A DNA stretch of 64,000 nucleotides from positions 2,108,001 through 2,172,000 of the forward strand of contig NZ_CP101824.1 in the NCBI RefSeq assembly GCF_024498195.1. The letters are read 5' to 3'. The notes under the pieces are model-generated. The model had not been told where the DNA came from, made no database searches, and saw nothing but the letters and a program-made list of their open reading frames with translations. This document shows positions 50,301 through 58,116 of this stretch, one piece after another; the stretch's first letter is position 1, and every line of letters starts with the position of its first letter. Made by a program: the position numbers and the translations under genes. Source of the stretch: Halovivax cerinus (GTDB lineage: Archaea; Halobacteriota; Halobacteria; Halobacteriales; Natrialbaceae).

Positions 50301-50633
50301 CTCGGCGAGTTCGGCGGTGACGTTCAGGCCGGTCTGGCCGCCGAGGCCGGCGATGACGCCGTCGGGATCCTCTTCGCGAATTATCTCGGCGATCGCTTCG
50401 GTCGTGATCGGTTCGATGTAGACCCGGTCTGCCATCTCCGGATCCGTCATGATCGTCGCCGGATTCGAGTTGACGAGGACGACACGGGCGCCTTCCTCCT
50501 GTAACGCTCGGCAGGCCTGTGCGCCGGAGTAGTCGAACTCCGCCGCCTGGCCGATCTGGATCGGTCCGCTGCCGATGAGCAGGATCGTGCGCCCGTCCGG
50601 CTCGTCCCCGGCTCGGTGGTGCGCGGAAGCCAT
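47349..50633 (-). CDS. carB: Carbamoyl-phosphate synthase large subunit
   Basis: CarB makes carbamoyl phosphate for arginine and pyrimidines with the glutaminase subunit CarA. The 1094-residue protein has two homologous ATP-grasp halves. Each begins with a glycine motif: [20 protein letters not shown] and [20 protein letters not shown]. Both show GGQTxxN (GLGGQTGLN and QFGGQTSVN). The C-terminal allosteric MGS-like domain carries [20 protein letters not shown]. A linker of about 30 residues is Gly/Ala-rich. I start at the ATG at 50633, because a TTATTACG box about 31 nt upstream excludes the GTG eight codons before. carA is not adjacent. Confidence 0.95.
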   Translation of the reverse strand: [1094 protein letters not shown]

Positions 50634-50659
50634 TGGTCGTCCGTTCGAAGTTCGCACAT

Positions 50660-50669
50660 CGTAATAAGC
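50660..50669 (-). promoter_or_regulatory. TATA box of carB
   Basis: GCTTATTACG on the minus strand, centred about 31 nt before the ATG at 50633. Confidence 0.45.
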
Positions 50670-50835
50670 CCCACGATACGTTACGAAAGCCGTAGCATGT
50701 TTTCGAAATTCGAATAGACGAACCGATCGTCGAGCGAGGGAGGACGCGTCTCCGCTCGCCGCTCACCACAGGAAAATCGCGATCGGCTAGTCCCGTTTCC
50801 GGTGTCTGAACACTATCTCTGGACCTATCTCGTAT

Positions 50836-50858
50836 AATTGGCCAATTTTCTTAATAAC
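50836..50858 (+). promoter_or_regulatory. Palindrome and TATA box before the histidine kinase gene
   Basis: The perfect palindrome AATTGGCCAATT (50836-50847) abuts a TATA box CTTAATAAC (50850-50858) that is 29 nt before the ATG at 50883. The palindrome is in the place of the BRE and could bind a regulator. Confidence 0.5.
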
Positions 50859-50882
50859 CTGGGCGTCGGTGTGTTGATATCT

Positions 50883-53666
50883 ATGTCGACGGTGGACCCC
50901 CAGGACGACTCCTCGACGTGGACGGTCGTCTACCTCCACCCGGATCCGGCCGTCGGTGGCGCCGTCGCGGACGGGCTCCGGACCGACGCCATCGACGTCG
51001 TACCCGCGAATCGGGTCGGGGACGCGCGGTCGCTCATCGAGAACAGAGCGGTCGACTGTCTCGTCACGGCCTACGACCTGCCGACGACCGACGGTATCTC
51101 TCTCCTGCGGTCGCTCCGAGCGGACGGATTCGTGACTCCGGTGATCTTCCACGCAGAACGCGGGGACGAGTCGATCGCGGCCGAGGCGATCGAGGTCGGG
51201 ATCTCCGGATACGTTCCGATCGACGATGTCGCCACCGAGAGTCTGGACTCGCTGTCGAAGACGCTGTCGAACGCACTCACTGAGACCCAGTCGACGGCGG
51301 CGCTCAAACGGCGCTGGCAAACGGTCGAGTCCCTCCACGAGGTTGCACTCGAGTTCGAAACCTGCGCCACGCCGGCGGAGACGTACGAGTTCGCCGTCGA
51401 GGCGCTGACGAAGGTCCTCGACGTGTACGCCGCCGCACTCTACGTGAAAGACGGAACTGCACTCGTCCCGGAGGCGACCGTCGGCTCCCTGCCCGGGGGC
51501 TGGGGTCCGTACGGACTCGACGAAGGGGTCGCCGGGCAGACGTTCCAGCGCGGCGAATCGAGCCGAACCGATCACATTCCGTCGGACGACGCCGCGGCAC
51601 CGGCAGACGCGACCCTCCGTTCCGGGATCAGTGTTCCCGTCGGCGACTTCGGCGTGTTGCAGGCGGTGTCGACGTCGCCGGGCGCGTACTCGGAGCACGA
51701 TCAGAAACTAGCCGAATTGCTCGCCGCACACGTCTCCGCGGCGATCTCTCGAATCCGATCGAAACGGGCGATGCGGGCGGAACGCGACCGGTTCGCCACC
51801 CTCTTCGAGAACGTCCCCGACGCCGTCGCCATCACCCGTGGCGAGGAGCGATACGTCGCGGACGTCAACCCGGCGTTCGAAGAGACCTTCGGGTTCGACC
51901 GGGACGAGATCGTCGACGAACCGATCGACGGCTTCCTGGTCCCCGAAGCCAGCGAAGCGATCAGAGTCGCCGACACGGTGGGGACCGACGAGGTCGTCAG
52001 GGATCACCTGACCAGGCGGGGACGGACCGGCACGCGAGAGTTCAGTTTCACCGGTTTCGCGATCGAGGACGCAGAGACCTACCGCGAGTACGGTATCTAC
52101 ACCGACGTCACCGACCGCAATCGACGCGAGCGTGAACTCAGGCGATACAAACGCCTCGTCGAGGCCGTCGGCGATCCCATGTACGTTCTCGATCCGGACG
52201 GTCGTGTCGAGATGGTCAACCAGGCGATGGCGGCTGTACTGGGAACGACGCCCGAAGACGTCGAGGGCTGTCGACCGGAGTCGTTCATGCCCGCAGAGCA
52301 CGTCGACCGCGGTGCCGAGTTGCTCCGCGAACTCCTCTCAGATCCCGACCGTCAGTGGGACACCTTCGAGATGGACGTCGATCCGGACGACGGGGACGCG
52401 TTCGTCGCCGAGACCATGGTCTCTCCGCTGTTCGACGACGGTGCATTCTCCGGCAGTGTCGGCGTTATTCGGGACATCACCCGTCGACGGGAGCGCGAAC
52501 GGCGGATCCGTGACCTCCACGAGGGGACGCGTGAACTCATGTCGGCCGAGGGCGTCACGGCGGTCGCCGAGGTCGCGACGGAGGTGGCGACCGATGCGCT
52601 CGACTTCTCGCTCAACGGCGTCTTCCTCTACGACGAACCGGCCGACGCGCTCGTCCCTGTCGCGAACACCGATCGCGCCCAGCGAGTTCTGGGGGATCCA
52701 CCCGTCGTCGAGCCCGGTGACGGCCTCATGTGGGAGGCCTACGAGACCGGGGAGCCGGCGAGTTACGGGGACGTACGCGCGGCCTCCGACGTGATGAACC
52801 CGGAAACCATCGTCCGGAGCGAGGCGTACGTTCCGCTCGGGGATCACGGCGTGATCATCCTCTCGTCGCCTGCCGTCGACGACTTCGACGACGAGGCGCT
52901 CGCGCTCGCGAAGATCCTGGGATCGAACGTCGAAGCGGCACTCGATCGGGCCGAACGGGAGGCGACGCTCGCACGTCGGACGAGTGAACTGGAACGCCAG
53001 AACGAACGTCTCGACGAGTTCGCCGGAGTGGTCAGTCACGACCTGCGAAATCCCCTCACGCTGGCGGAGGGTCACCTCGAACTCGCGAGCGAGGGCGCCC
53101 CAGCCGAGATCGAACCACACGTAGACGAGGTCGACTGGGCGCTCGGCCGCATGGGTGAACTCATCGAGGACATGCTCTCGCTTGCGAGAAACGGACGACC
53201 CCTCGAGGAGACGGCTGACGTCGACCTCGTCTCCGTCGTCGATGCGGCCCACCGGACCGTCGATCCCGACCTGGCGGTCGCCGTCGACGACACCCTCGGG
53301 ACGATCGAGGCCAGCGAACGACGCCTCCGCGCACTCTTCGAGAACTGCCTCCGAAACGCCATCGAGCACGTCGGCCCGGACGTCTCGCTCTCGATTCGAC
53401 GGACCGACGACGGCTTCGCGATCGACGACGACGGACCAGGTATCCCCCCGGCGGACCGCGACGCCGTCCTCGAAACGGGTTACACAACGTCGACAGACGG
53501 AACCGGCTACGGGCTCGCGATCGTCGCCGACGTGGCCGAGACGCACGGCTGGACCGTCGAGATCGAGGAGAGTCCGGACGGCGGCGCGCGCATTCACGTG
53601 GTGACGGATGGCACGCGGGCCGGCCCGGAATCGGATGGGAGACGGATGGCGGAGGATGATCACTGA
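50883..53666 (+). CDS. Multi-sensor histidine kinase (pseudo-receiver, GAF, PAS, PAS, GAF, HisKA, HATPase)
   Basis: This 927-residue soluble kinase has, in order: a receiver-like domain (about 8-115), GAF (about 140-285), PAS (about 300-415, FENVPDAVAITRGEERYVAD), PAS (about 420-545), GAF (about 550-690), HisKA with FAGVVSHDLRNPLTLAEGHL (His719), and HATPase with LRALFENCLRNAIEHVG, DDDGPGIPPADRDAV and GTGYGLAIV. The receiver has Ala63 where the phospho-Asp should be (CLVTAYDLP) and Ile for the conserved Lys (GYVPID). It has no membrane segments. No response regulator gene is adjacent. Confidence 0.9.
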   Translation: MSTVDPQDDSSTWTVVYLHPDPAVGGAVADGLRTDAIDVVPANRVGDARSLIENRAVDCLVTAYDLPTTDGISLLRSLRADGFVTPVIFHAERGDESIAAEAIEVGISGYVPIDDVATESLDSLSKTLSNALTETQSTAALKRRWQTVESLHEVALEFETCATPAETYEFAVEALTKVLDVYAAALYVKDGTALVPEATVGSLPGGWGPYGLDEGVAGQTFQRGESSRTDHIPSDDAAAPADATLRSGISVPVGDFGVLQAVSTSPGAYSEHDQKLAELLAAHVSAAISRIRSKRAMRAERDRFATLFENVPDAVAITRGEERYVADVNPAFEETFGFDRDEIVDEPIDGFLVPEASEAIRVADTVGTDEVVRDHLTRRGRTGTREFSFTGFAIEDAETYREYGIYTDVTDRNRRERELRRYKRLVEAVGDPMYVLDPDGRVEMVNQAMAAVLGTTPEDVEGCRPESFMPAEHVDRGAELLRELLSDPDRQWDTFEMDVDPDDGDAFVAETMVSPLFDDGAFSGSVGVIRDITRRRERERRIRDLHEGTRELMSAEGVTAVAEVATEVATDALDFSLNGVFLYDEPADALVPVANTDRAQRVLGDPPVVEPGDGLMWEAYETGEPASYGDVRAASDVMNPETIVRSEAYVPLGDHGVIILSSPAVDDFDDEALALAKILGSNVEAALDRAEREATLARRTSELERQNERLDEFAGVVSHDLRNPLTLAEGHLELASEGAPAEIEPHVDEVDWALGRMGELIEDMLSLARNGRPLEETADVDLVSVVDAAHRTVDPDLAVAVDDTLGTIEASERRLRALFENCLRNAIEHVGPDVSLSIRRTDDGFAIDDDGPGIPPADRDAVLETGYTTSTDGTGYGLAIVADVAETHGWTVEIEESPDGGARIHVVTDGTRAGPESDGRRMAEDDH

Positions 53667-53790
53667 CAGCACCGAGCGATCGTGCGAGACGGGTACCCTC
53701 GGCGCTGTCAGACACTAACTGACCACCGAACCGGGGAACACGTCTCGGACGATCGTACCTTTTTCGACCGAGTTCGCACCACTCATACGG

Positions 53791-53845
53791 GTGCCGGTCG
53801 CTCAGACGAGTACGATCTCCGCAGATGTGCCGGTCGCTCAGACGA
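53791..53845. repeat. 19-bp direct repeat after the DUF5815-like gene
   Basis: GTGCCGGTCGCTCAGACGA occurs at 53791-53809 and again at 53827-53845, and a partial third copy overlaps the end of the neighbouring gene (GACGGGCCGGTCGC). The pattern suggests small tandem duplication of the gene's 3' end. Confidence 0.7.
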
Positions 53846-53856
53846 CCGCGAGCCCC

Positions 53857-54393
53857 TCAGACGGGCCGGTCGCCGCGCGAGTCGACGTTTCTGACCGCGC
53901 GATACTCCTCGACGAACGCCGCGACGTCGAACCCGTCGAGCTGTGACTCGAACTCCCGTACGATCGCGTCGTCGTCGGCGTGACTGACCGCGTGGTCCAT
54001 CAACTCGACGACGAGTTCGACGACGATCTCGTGTAACCGGCGGGCGTCGAACGTCGTCACCCACAGCATGGCGTAGCCGACCGATCCGTCGTCTTCGGCG
54101 TCGTGGACTGCGATCGACTCGGGGAACTCCTCCATGACGATGCCGAGCAGGTGCGGCGTTCCGAAGGCGTCGAACTCGTCGGCGGGTTCGATCGTCTCGC
54201 GTAGCACGTCGACGAACGATTCCGGGAAAAAGCGCGAGGGCGGGTGTACGTCGAGGACCACCGCGTGCCGATCGCCGCACGGGCAGGCGTGCTCGCGCAT
54301 TCCGAGGTCGACCGCTCGCGGATCGAGCGGTTCTCCGCACGGCAACTCGAGCTGTCCCCGGCCGCCGTCACCGGGCACTCGGGGGGTTGTCAT
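53857..54393 (-). CDS. Haloarchaeal DUF5815-like protein
   Basis: The 178-residue protein has a short N-terminal part with LPCGEPLDPRAVDLGMREHA followed by CPCGDRHAVVLDVHPPSRFF. The Cys at ELPCG and CPCG could form a zinc site. The main part is helical: FVDVLRETIEPADEFDAFGT, then HLLGIVMEEFPESIAVHDAE and a long C-terminal helix pair. I recall this as haloarchaeal DUF5815, of unknown function. It is monocistronic. Confidence 0.68.
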   Translation of the reverse strand: MTTPRVPGDGGRGQLELPCGEPLDPRAVDLGMREHACPCGDRHAVVLDVHPPSRFFPESFVDVLRETIEPADEFDAFGTPHLLGIVMEEFPESIAVHDAEDDGSVGYAMLWVTTFDARRLHEIVVELVVELMDHAVSHADDDAIVREFESQLDGFDVAAFVEEYRAVRNVDSRGDRPV

Positions 54394-54528
54394 GAACAGA
54401 CCTTGGGACGGTGGTCCAATAAGGGCGACGCATCGGGATCGTGTTCGAGCGCGACCGTCTTCCGTCGCGACGGTGATAGCGGTTCAGGCCCCGGATTTCG
54501 GACACCCCTCTCGACGGTGAGTTCGACC

Positions 54529-54948
54529 TCACGGCCAGTCGTCGCGCTTCTCACCGGCCTCGGTCTCGTCGACCTCGTCGTCCTCGACGGTGGCAGCGAT
54601 GGTCCAGTCGGCCGCCTCCGCAGCCTCCTCCACGGAGAGGTACTCCCAGTCGAGGTCGTCGGCCATCTCCTCGTCCTCGTCGGACGTTCCGATGAAGACC
54701 TGGCGATCGGTGTCGAACTGGTCTTTGACGCTCTCGAGACTCTCTGCCTTCCCGCGCGGGCCGGAGAAGAAGTCCTGGCGGATGCGATTCTTACGAGTGA
54801 AGTTGGTGACGACGTACGTGGGTTTCTCGGAGACGACGCCTACGTACGTGCTCCAGGAGCGGGCGTCCTCGAAGACGCGCTCCGGGTAGGCGAGTTCTTC
54901 GAGCGCGGCCAGCTCGAACGCGAGGGTCATGTCGGTGCCGCCGTTCAT
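54529..54948 (-). CDS. Haloarchaeal DUF7124-like protein
   Basis: The 139-residue, acidic protein starts MNGGTDMTLAFELAALEELA; I favour this ATG over one nine codons upstream. The core reads YVGVVSEKPTYVVTNFTRKN, then RQDFFSGPRGKAESLESVKD and VFIGTSDEDEEMADDLDWEY, which seems conserved among haloarchaea (DUF7124 in my memory). The tail (ATVEDDEVDETEAGEKRDDW) is acidic. No catalytic motif can be named. Confidence 0.62.
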   Translation of the reverse strand: MNGGTDMTLAFELAALEELAYPERVFEDARSWSTYVGVVSEKPTYVVTNFTRKNRIRQDFFSGPRGKAESLESVKDQFDTDRQVFIGTSDEDEEMADDLDWEYLSVEEAAEAADWTIAATVEDDEVDETEAGEKRDDWP

Positions 54949-55164
54949 GTCCGAACCCTGGCGTGGCCGACGCAAAACCGTGTCGATACGCGAGACGGCG
55001 GTCTAGCCGAGGTGATGTCTGGTCCCGACGTACCTCCGCGGTCCGTCGTCCGTGTCGGTCGGACCCGTGACTCGCCGTTCCGTACTCTCGTCCGTGCCGG
55101 TCCCGACTGGCCGGCCATGACTCCGCGGCCTGTACTCCCCCGCCCGGCTCGTGACCGCGCGTAC

Positions 55165-56400
55165 TCAGTCCTGTGTGGGTGCCAGTTCGTCGAGGTCGAT
55201 CTGCTCGTCGAGCAGTCGCTCCGTCTGTCCGCTCAGGTCCCGTTGATCGCGCATGAGCTGTTTCAGTGGGCGCTGCTGTGAGAGGTCGCCGATGAGGACG
55301 CCCCCGACGACGCGGCCGTCTTGCAGGGCGACGCGGCGCCACTCGGTGTCGCCGTAGCGCTTCTCGACGTGGTCGTCGCCGATCGTCGGATGGCCGAACG
55401 AGAGGAAGGGAAAGTCGAAGTGCGTGATCGAGTACGACGAGACCCACTCGAAGCCCTCGGCTTCCTCGTCGGCGGCCATATTGACCGCGGCGACGCGTCC
55501 CTGCTCTTTCGCCGAGCCCCAGGAGCCGTTCTGGGCCTCCTGGCCGATGAGCGTGTCGTAGAATCGGGTGAGGTCGCCGGCCGCGTAGACGTCGTCGACG
55601 CCGGTTCGCATGAACTCGTCGACGGCGATACCGCCGTCGCGGTCGATGCCCGTCCCGCGGAGGAACTCGGTGTTGAAGGTCAGGCCGATCGCCACGCCGG
55701 CGAACTCGCAGGGGTAGCGTTCGTCGTTCGGATCGACGGCGGCCGTGACGTGCCCGGCGTCGTTCACCTCGAAGTGGTCGACGCCACTGTCGAAGACGGG
55801 CTCGACGCCCATCTCGCGCAGGCCGTCGTGGATGATCTCGGCGCCGTCGCCCGAGAGCGCGTAGCGCCACCACCGGTCGCCGCGCATCAGGTACTTGCCG
55901 TCGACGTCCTGCGAGCCCATGACGGCCGCGAAGTCGATGCCGAGCAGGCCGGCCCCGACGGCGACGCCCCGGTCGGCCGCCTCCGCGGCCTCCTTGATCC
56001 CCCGGGCGTCCTGGAACGTCCAGAAGTGGTAGACGCCGTCGGCGTCGGAGTTCGGGACTGGCAGCTGCGTCGGTGTGCCGCCGGTCGCGACGAGCAGTTT
56101 GTCGTACGAAATATCCTCGCCCTCGTGCGTGTGGATCGTCTTCGCGTCGACGTCGACCGCCGTCACGTGGGTGTTGAGCGACAGGTCGACGTCCCGTTCG
56201 TCGTACCAGGACTCGTCGTGGATCGAGATCGGTGCCTCGGGGAGTTTCCCCTTGGCGTGTTCTTTGATCAGGATCCGGTTGTACAGGGGTTCCCCTTCGT
56301 CGGTGATGACCGTGATCGAGGAGTCCGGATCCTCCTCGCGAAGGGTTTCGGCGGCGGAACTGCCCGCGATTCCGTCGCCGATAATGACGTACTCGCTCAT
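55165..56400 (-). CDS. FAD-dependent NAD(P)H oxidoreductase
   Basis: The 411-residue flavoprotein has the two-dinucleotide fold. FAD binds at YVIIGDGIAGSSAAETLREE and, near the end, VYAAGDLTRFYDTLIG. NAD(P) binds around RGVAVGAGLLGIDFAAVMG, where the glycine motif is VGAGLLG. It resembles the nitrite reductase/rubredoxin reductase family (LYNRILIKEHAKGKLPE). No active-site disulfide is visible, so it is not a thioredoxin reductase. The partner (ferredoxin, rubredoxin or quinone) is unknown. It lies opposite to the DUF6149-like gene. Confidence 0.85.
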   Translation of the reverse strand: MSEYVIIGDGIAGSSAAETLREEDPDSSITVITDEGEPLYNRILIKEHAKGKLPEAPISIHDESWYDERDVDLSLNTHVTAVDVDAKTIHTHEGEDISYDKLLVATGGTPTQLPVPNSDADGVYHFWTFQDARGIKEAAEAADRGVAVGAGLLGIDFAAVMGSQDVDGKYLMRGDRWWRYALSGDGAEIIHDGLREMGVEPVFDSGVDHFEVNDAGHVTAAVDPNDERYPCEFAGVAIGLTFNTEFLRGTGIDRDGGIAVDEFMRTGVDDVYAAGDLTRFYDTLIGQEAQNGSWGSAKEQGRVAAVNMAADEEAEGFEWVSSYSITHFDFPFLSFGHPTIGDDHVEKRYGDTEWRRVALQDGRVVGGVLIGDLSQQRPLKQLMRDQRDLSGQTERLLDEQIDLDELAPTQD

Positions 56401-56559
56401 GCACGCAGGTTCGAAAGCCGGGTTAAAGTGGGTTGCTATCTCGGTATGGGACCGACACGCCCGCGGGCTGGCGGAATCGTGTGTAAAGCAGCATCGGTGC
56501 GAACGGAACGGGGAACCGTACTATCAGTACCGTACTTGTCGGTTCTCCGACGTCACGAG

Positions 56560-57288
56560 ATGGTCGAACGTGATCGTCGTCGGCCGTCCCCGGTCGAACC
56601 GCTGATGGGCTTGGCGGTCGAACGGCCCACCGTGAAACTTCGTCAGACCGCCCGTCACGTCGCCTCACGGAAGGCGCTCGAAACGCCAGTCGTCCGCGAC
56701 GTCGCCCGCCGTGGCCTCGTTCGGCTACACACCCGCGTATTCCTCGGCACGGCAGACCCGAATCACGCCGAGGAGCGCCACGCACACCTCGACGCGCTGT
56801 TCGACGTCACTGTCGACACCTATCTGGAGGCTCTCCGTGCCGGTTACGACGAGGCCGCAGCGCGCGAGATCACCCATCTGCAGGCGAACTTCGACTTCTA
56901 CAATCACGGCTGGACGGAGATGATGGAGATACCCGTCGACGAACTGGACGCGCACTTCGACCGGTACGCGGACTTCTTCGACGCCTGGGGAATCACGATC
57001 GCCGATCCGCTGGGTGAGTTCGCGACGGGTCCACTCCCGGACGCGCCGTCGACGCCTGGGCGACTCGACGATCCCGACCACCCACACGCCGAGGCGGGCT
57101 TCGCGGACGACGTCTACGTCGAAGATCCAGACGGTGAGCTGCTCGTCGGGGGTCGGACACTGGACGAGTCGGTGCCAGTGACGGACGCCGTCGGCGTCGG
57201 CGACGAAGCACTGAGGAGTGTCGAATCCGTGGACGAGGATCGGTCTGCGGACGAACGGAATCAGTCTGTGGACGAACAGGGGGAGTAA
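56560..57288 (+). CDS. Haloarchaeal DUF6149-like protein
   Basis: The 242-residue protein has a basic N-terminal region (PTVKLRQTARHVASRKALET), then a helical core FLGTADPNHAEERHAHLDAL, YLEALRAGYDEAAAREITHL and FYNHGWTEMMEIPVDELDAH, and finally an acidic, partly disordered tail (VESVDEDRSADERNQSVDEQ). It resembles haloarchaeal DUF6149, function unknown. The ATG at 56560 is chosen, but one 15 codons later (MGLAVERP) is possible. It is convergent with the small winged-helix gene. Confidence 0.65.
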   Translation: MVERDRRRPSPVEPLMGLAVERPTVKLRQTARHVASRKALETPVVRDVARRGLVRLHTRVFLGTADPNHAEERHAHLDALFDVTVDTYLEALRAGYDEAAAREITHLQANFDFYNHGWTEMMEIPVDELDAHFDRYADFFDAWGITIADPLGEFATGPLPDAPSTPGRLDDPDHPHAEAGFADDVYVEDPDGELLVGGRTLDESVPVTDAVGVGDEALRSVESVDEDRSADERNQSVDEQGE

Positions 57289-57403
57289 CGCCCGCGCCGA
57301 CACGATCGACGCGGCGTCCGGTATCCCCTCGATCGAAGTCGTACCGATTCGTTCGAACCCATCACGCTGGGTCGGACGACCGGGACCTCGCCGTCACACC
57401 GTT

Positions 57404-57640
57404 TCAGTCCAGGTCTACCTTCCAGGTCGTGCTGGACGAGTAGCCCCACTTCTCGATCTCGACGTCGTAATCGCCGTTCTGGAGGCTCGTGATGTTCGAA
57501 CCGACCTCTTTCGCCGTCATCCCGAGCTCCTTGCCGATTAGCCGCGACTTGAAGTACGTCTTCGTGCCGGCGTGCTCGCGGAGGTACTCGAGGATCTGGT
57601 ACTGCTTCGTCGAGAGGTCGGGTGCCATCGCTGTGCTCAT
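57404..57640 (-). CDS. Small haloarchaeal winged-helix protein (DUF7123-like)
   Basis: The 78-residue protein has a compact winged helix: LSTKQYQILEYLREHAGTKT, then SRLIGKELGMTAKEVGSNIT as the recognition part and VEIEKWGYSSSTTWKVDL as the wing. It probably binds DNA; it recalls haloarchaeal DUF7123. The ATG at 57640 (MSTAMAPD) is preferred to one seven codons upstream. A short inverted repeat CCCT-CA-AGGG (about 57662-57671) lies just before it. Confidence 0.68.
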   Translation of the reverse strand: MSTAMAPDLSTKQYQILEYLREHAGTKTYFKSRLIGKELGMTAKEVGSNITSLQNGDYDVEIEKWGYSSSTTWKVDLD

Positions 57641-57661
57641 ACTACGACCACCGACGACCAC

Positions 57662-57948
57662 ACCCTTGAGGGGTTTGGTACGGACGGTTAATCCGTCGCA
57701 GTCTTGCGGTTTTCGGCTATCGGTAGCGAGTTATTACCGACCGGGAAGGCCCCCTTGGTACGGCGAGGTAATCGATCAGTACTCGTGACCGTCTCGTCGG
57801 GTGTCACCGAACGGGTTCCGATCCAGTTCGCCGGCGCGCCGTTGTGGACGCCGGACGGCCGCAACCGGGCCTCTCGACGACGGGACGGAGCGACCGACCC
57901 TGGCTTTTGATTCACCGTTGTCCCGACCGAACGCTTCGGACAGTTGAA
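57662..57948. other. Gene-free stretch upstream of the TFB promoters
   Basis: No convincing gene is seen. A 68-codon frame (57704-57910) has no promoter or ribosome site and lacks acidic composition, so I do not annotate it. Confidence 0.4.
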
Positions 57949-57963
57949 CTTATATAAATATTT
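57949..57963 (+). promoter_or_regulatory. Distal TATA box upstream of tfb
   Basis: CTTATATAAATATTT is a strong TATA box, about 160 nt before the tfb ATG. It would give a leader of about 135 nt. Confidence 0.5.
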
Positions 57964-58022
57964 TGGTTCGAGTTCGTCGTTCGGGCGAAAATATGCGTAT
58001 CCGGGCCGTTCGTATCCTGATA

Positions 58023-58036
58023 CCGAAATACTTAAG
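58023..58036 (+). promoter_or_regulatory. Proximal BRE/TATA promoter of tfb
   Basis: CCGAAATACTTAAG combines a purine-rich BRE with a TACTTAAG box, close to the haloarchaeal strong-promoter consensus. It predicts a start near 58058 and a leader of nearly 60 nt. Another AT stretch (GCGTATTTGA, 58041-58050) follows. Confidence 0.6.
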
Positions 58037-58116
58037 CGTCGCGTATTTGAACAGGGATAGCAACGACTCTGGCCGCGCGCACCACTGTTCACCCGGTCAG
58101 CGCACACACATCTCGC

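Noticed and set aside
57704-57910. 68-codon ORF upstream of tfb
   Set aside because: Not acidic, no promoter or ribosome site, and ends before the tfb promoter; probably chance.
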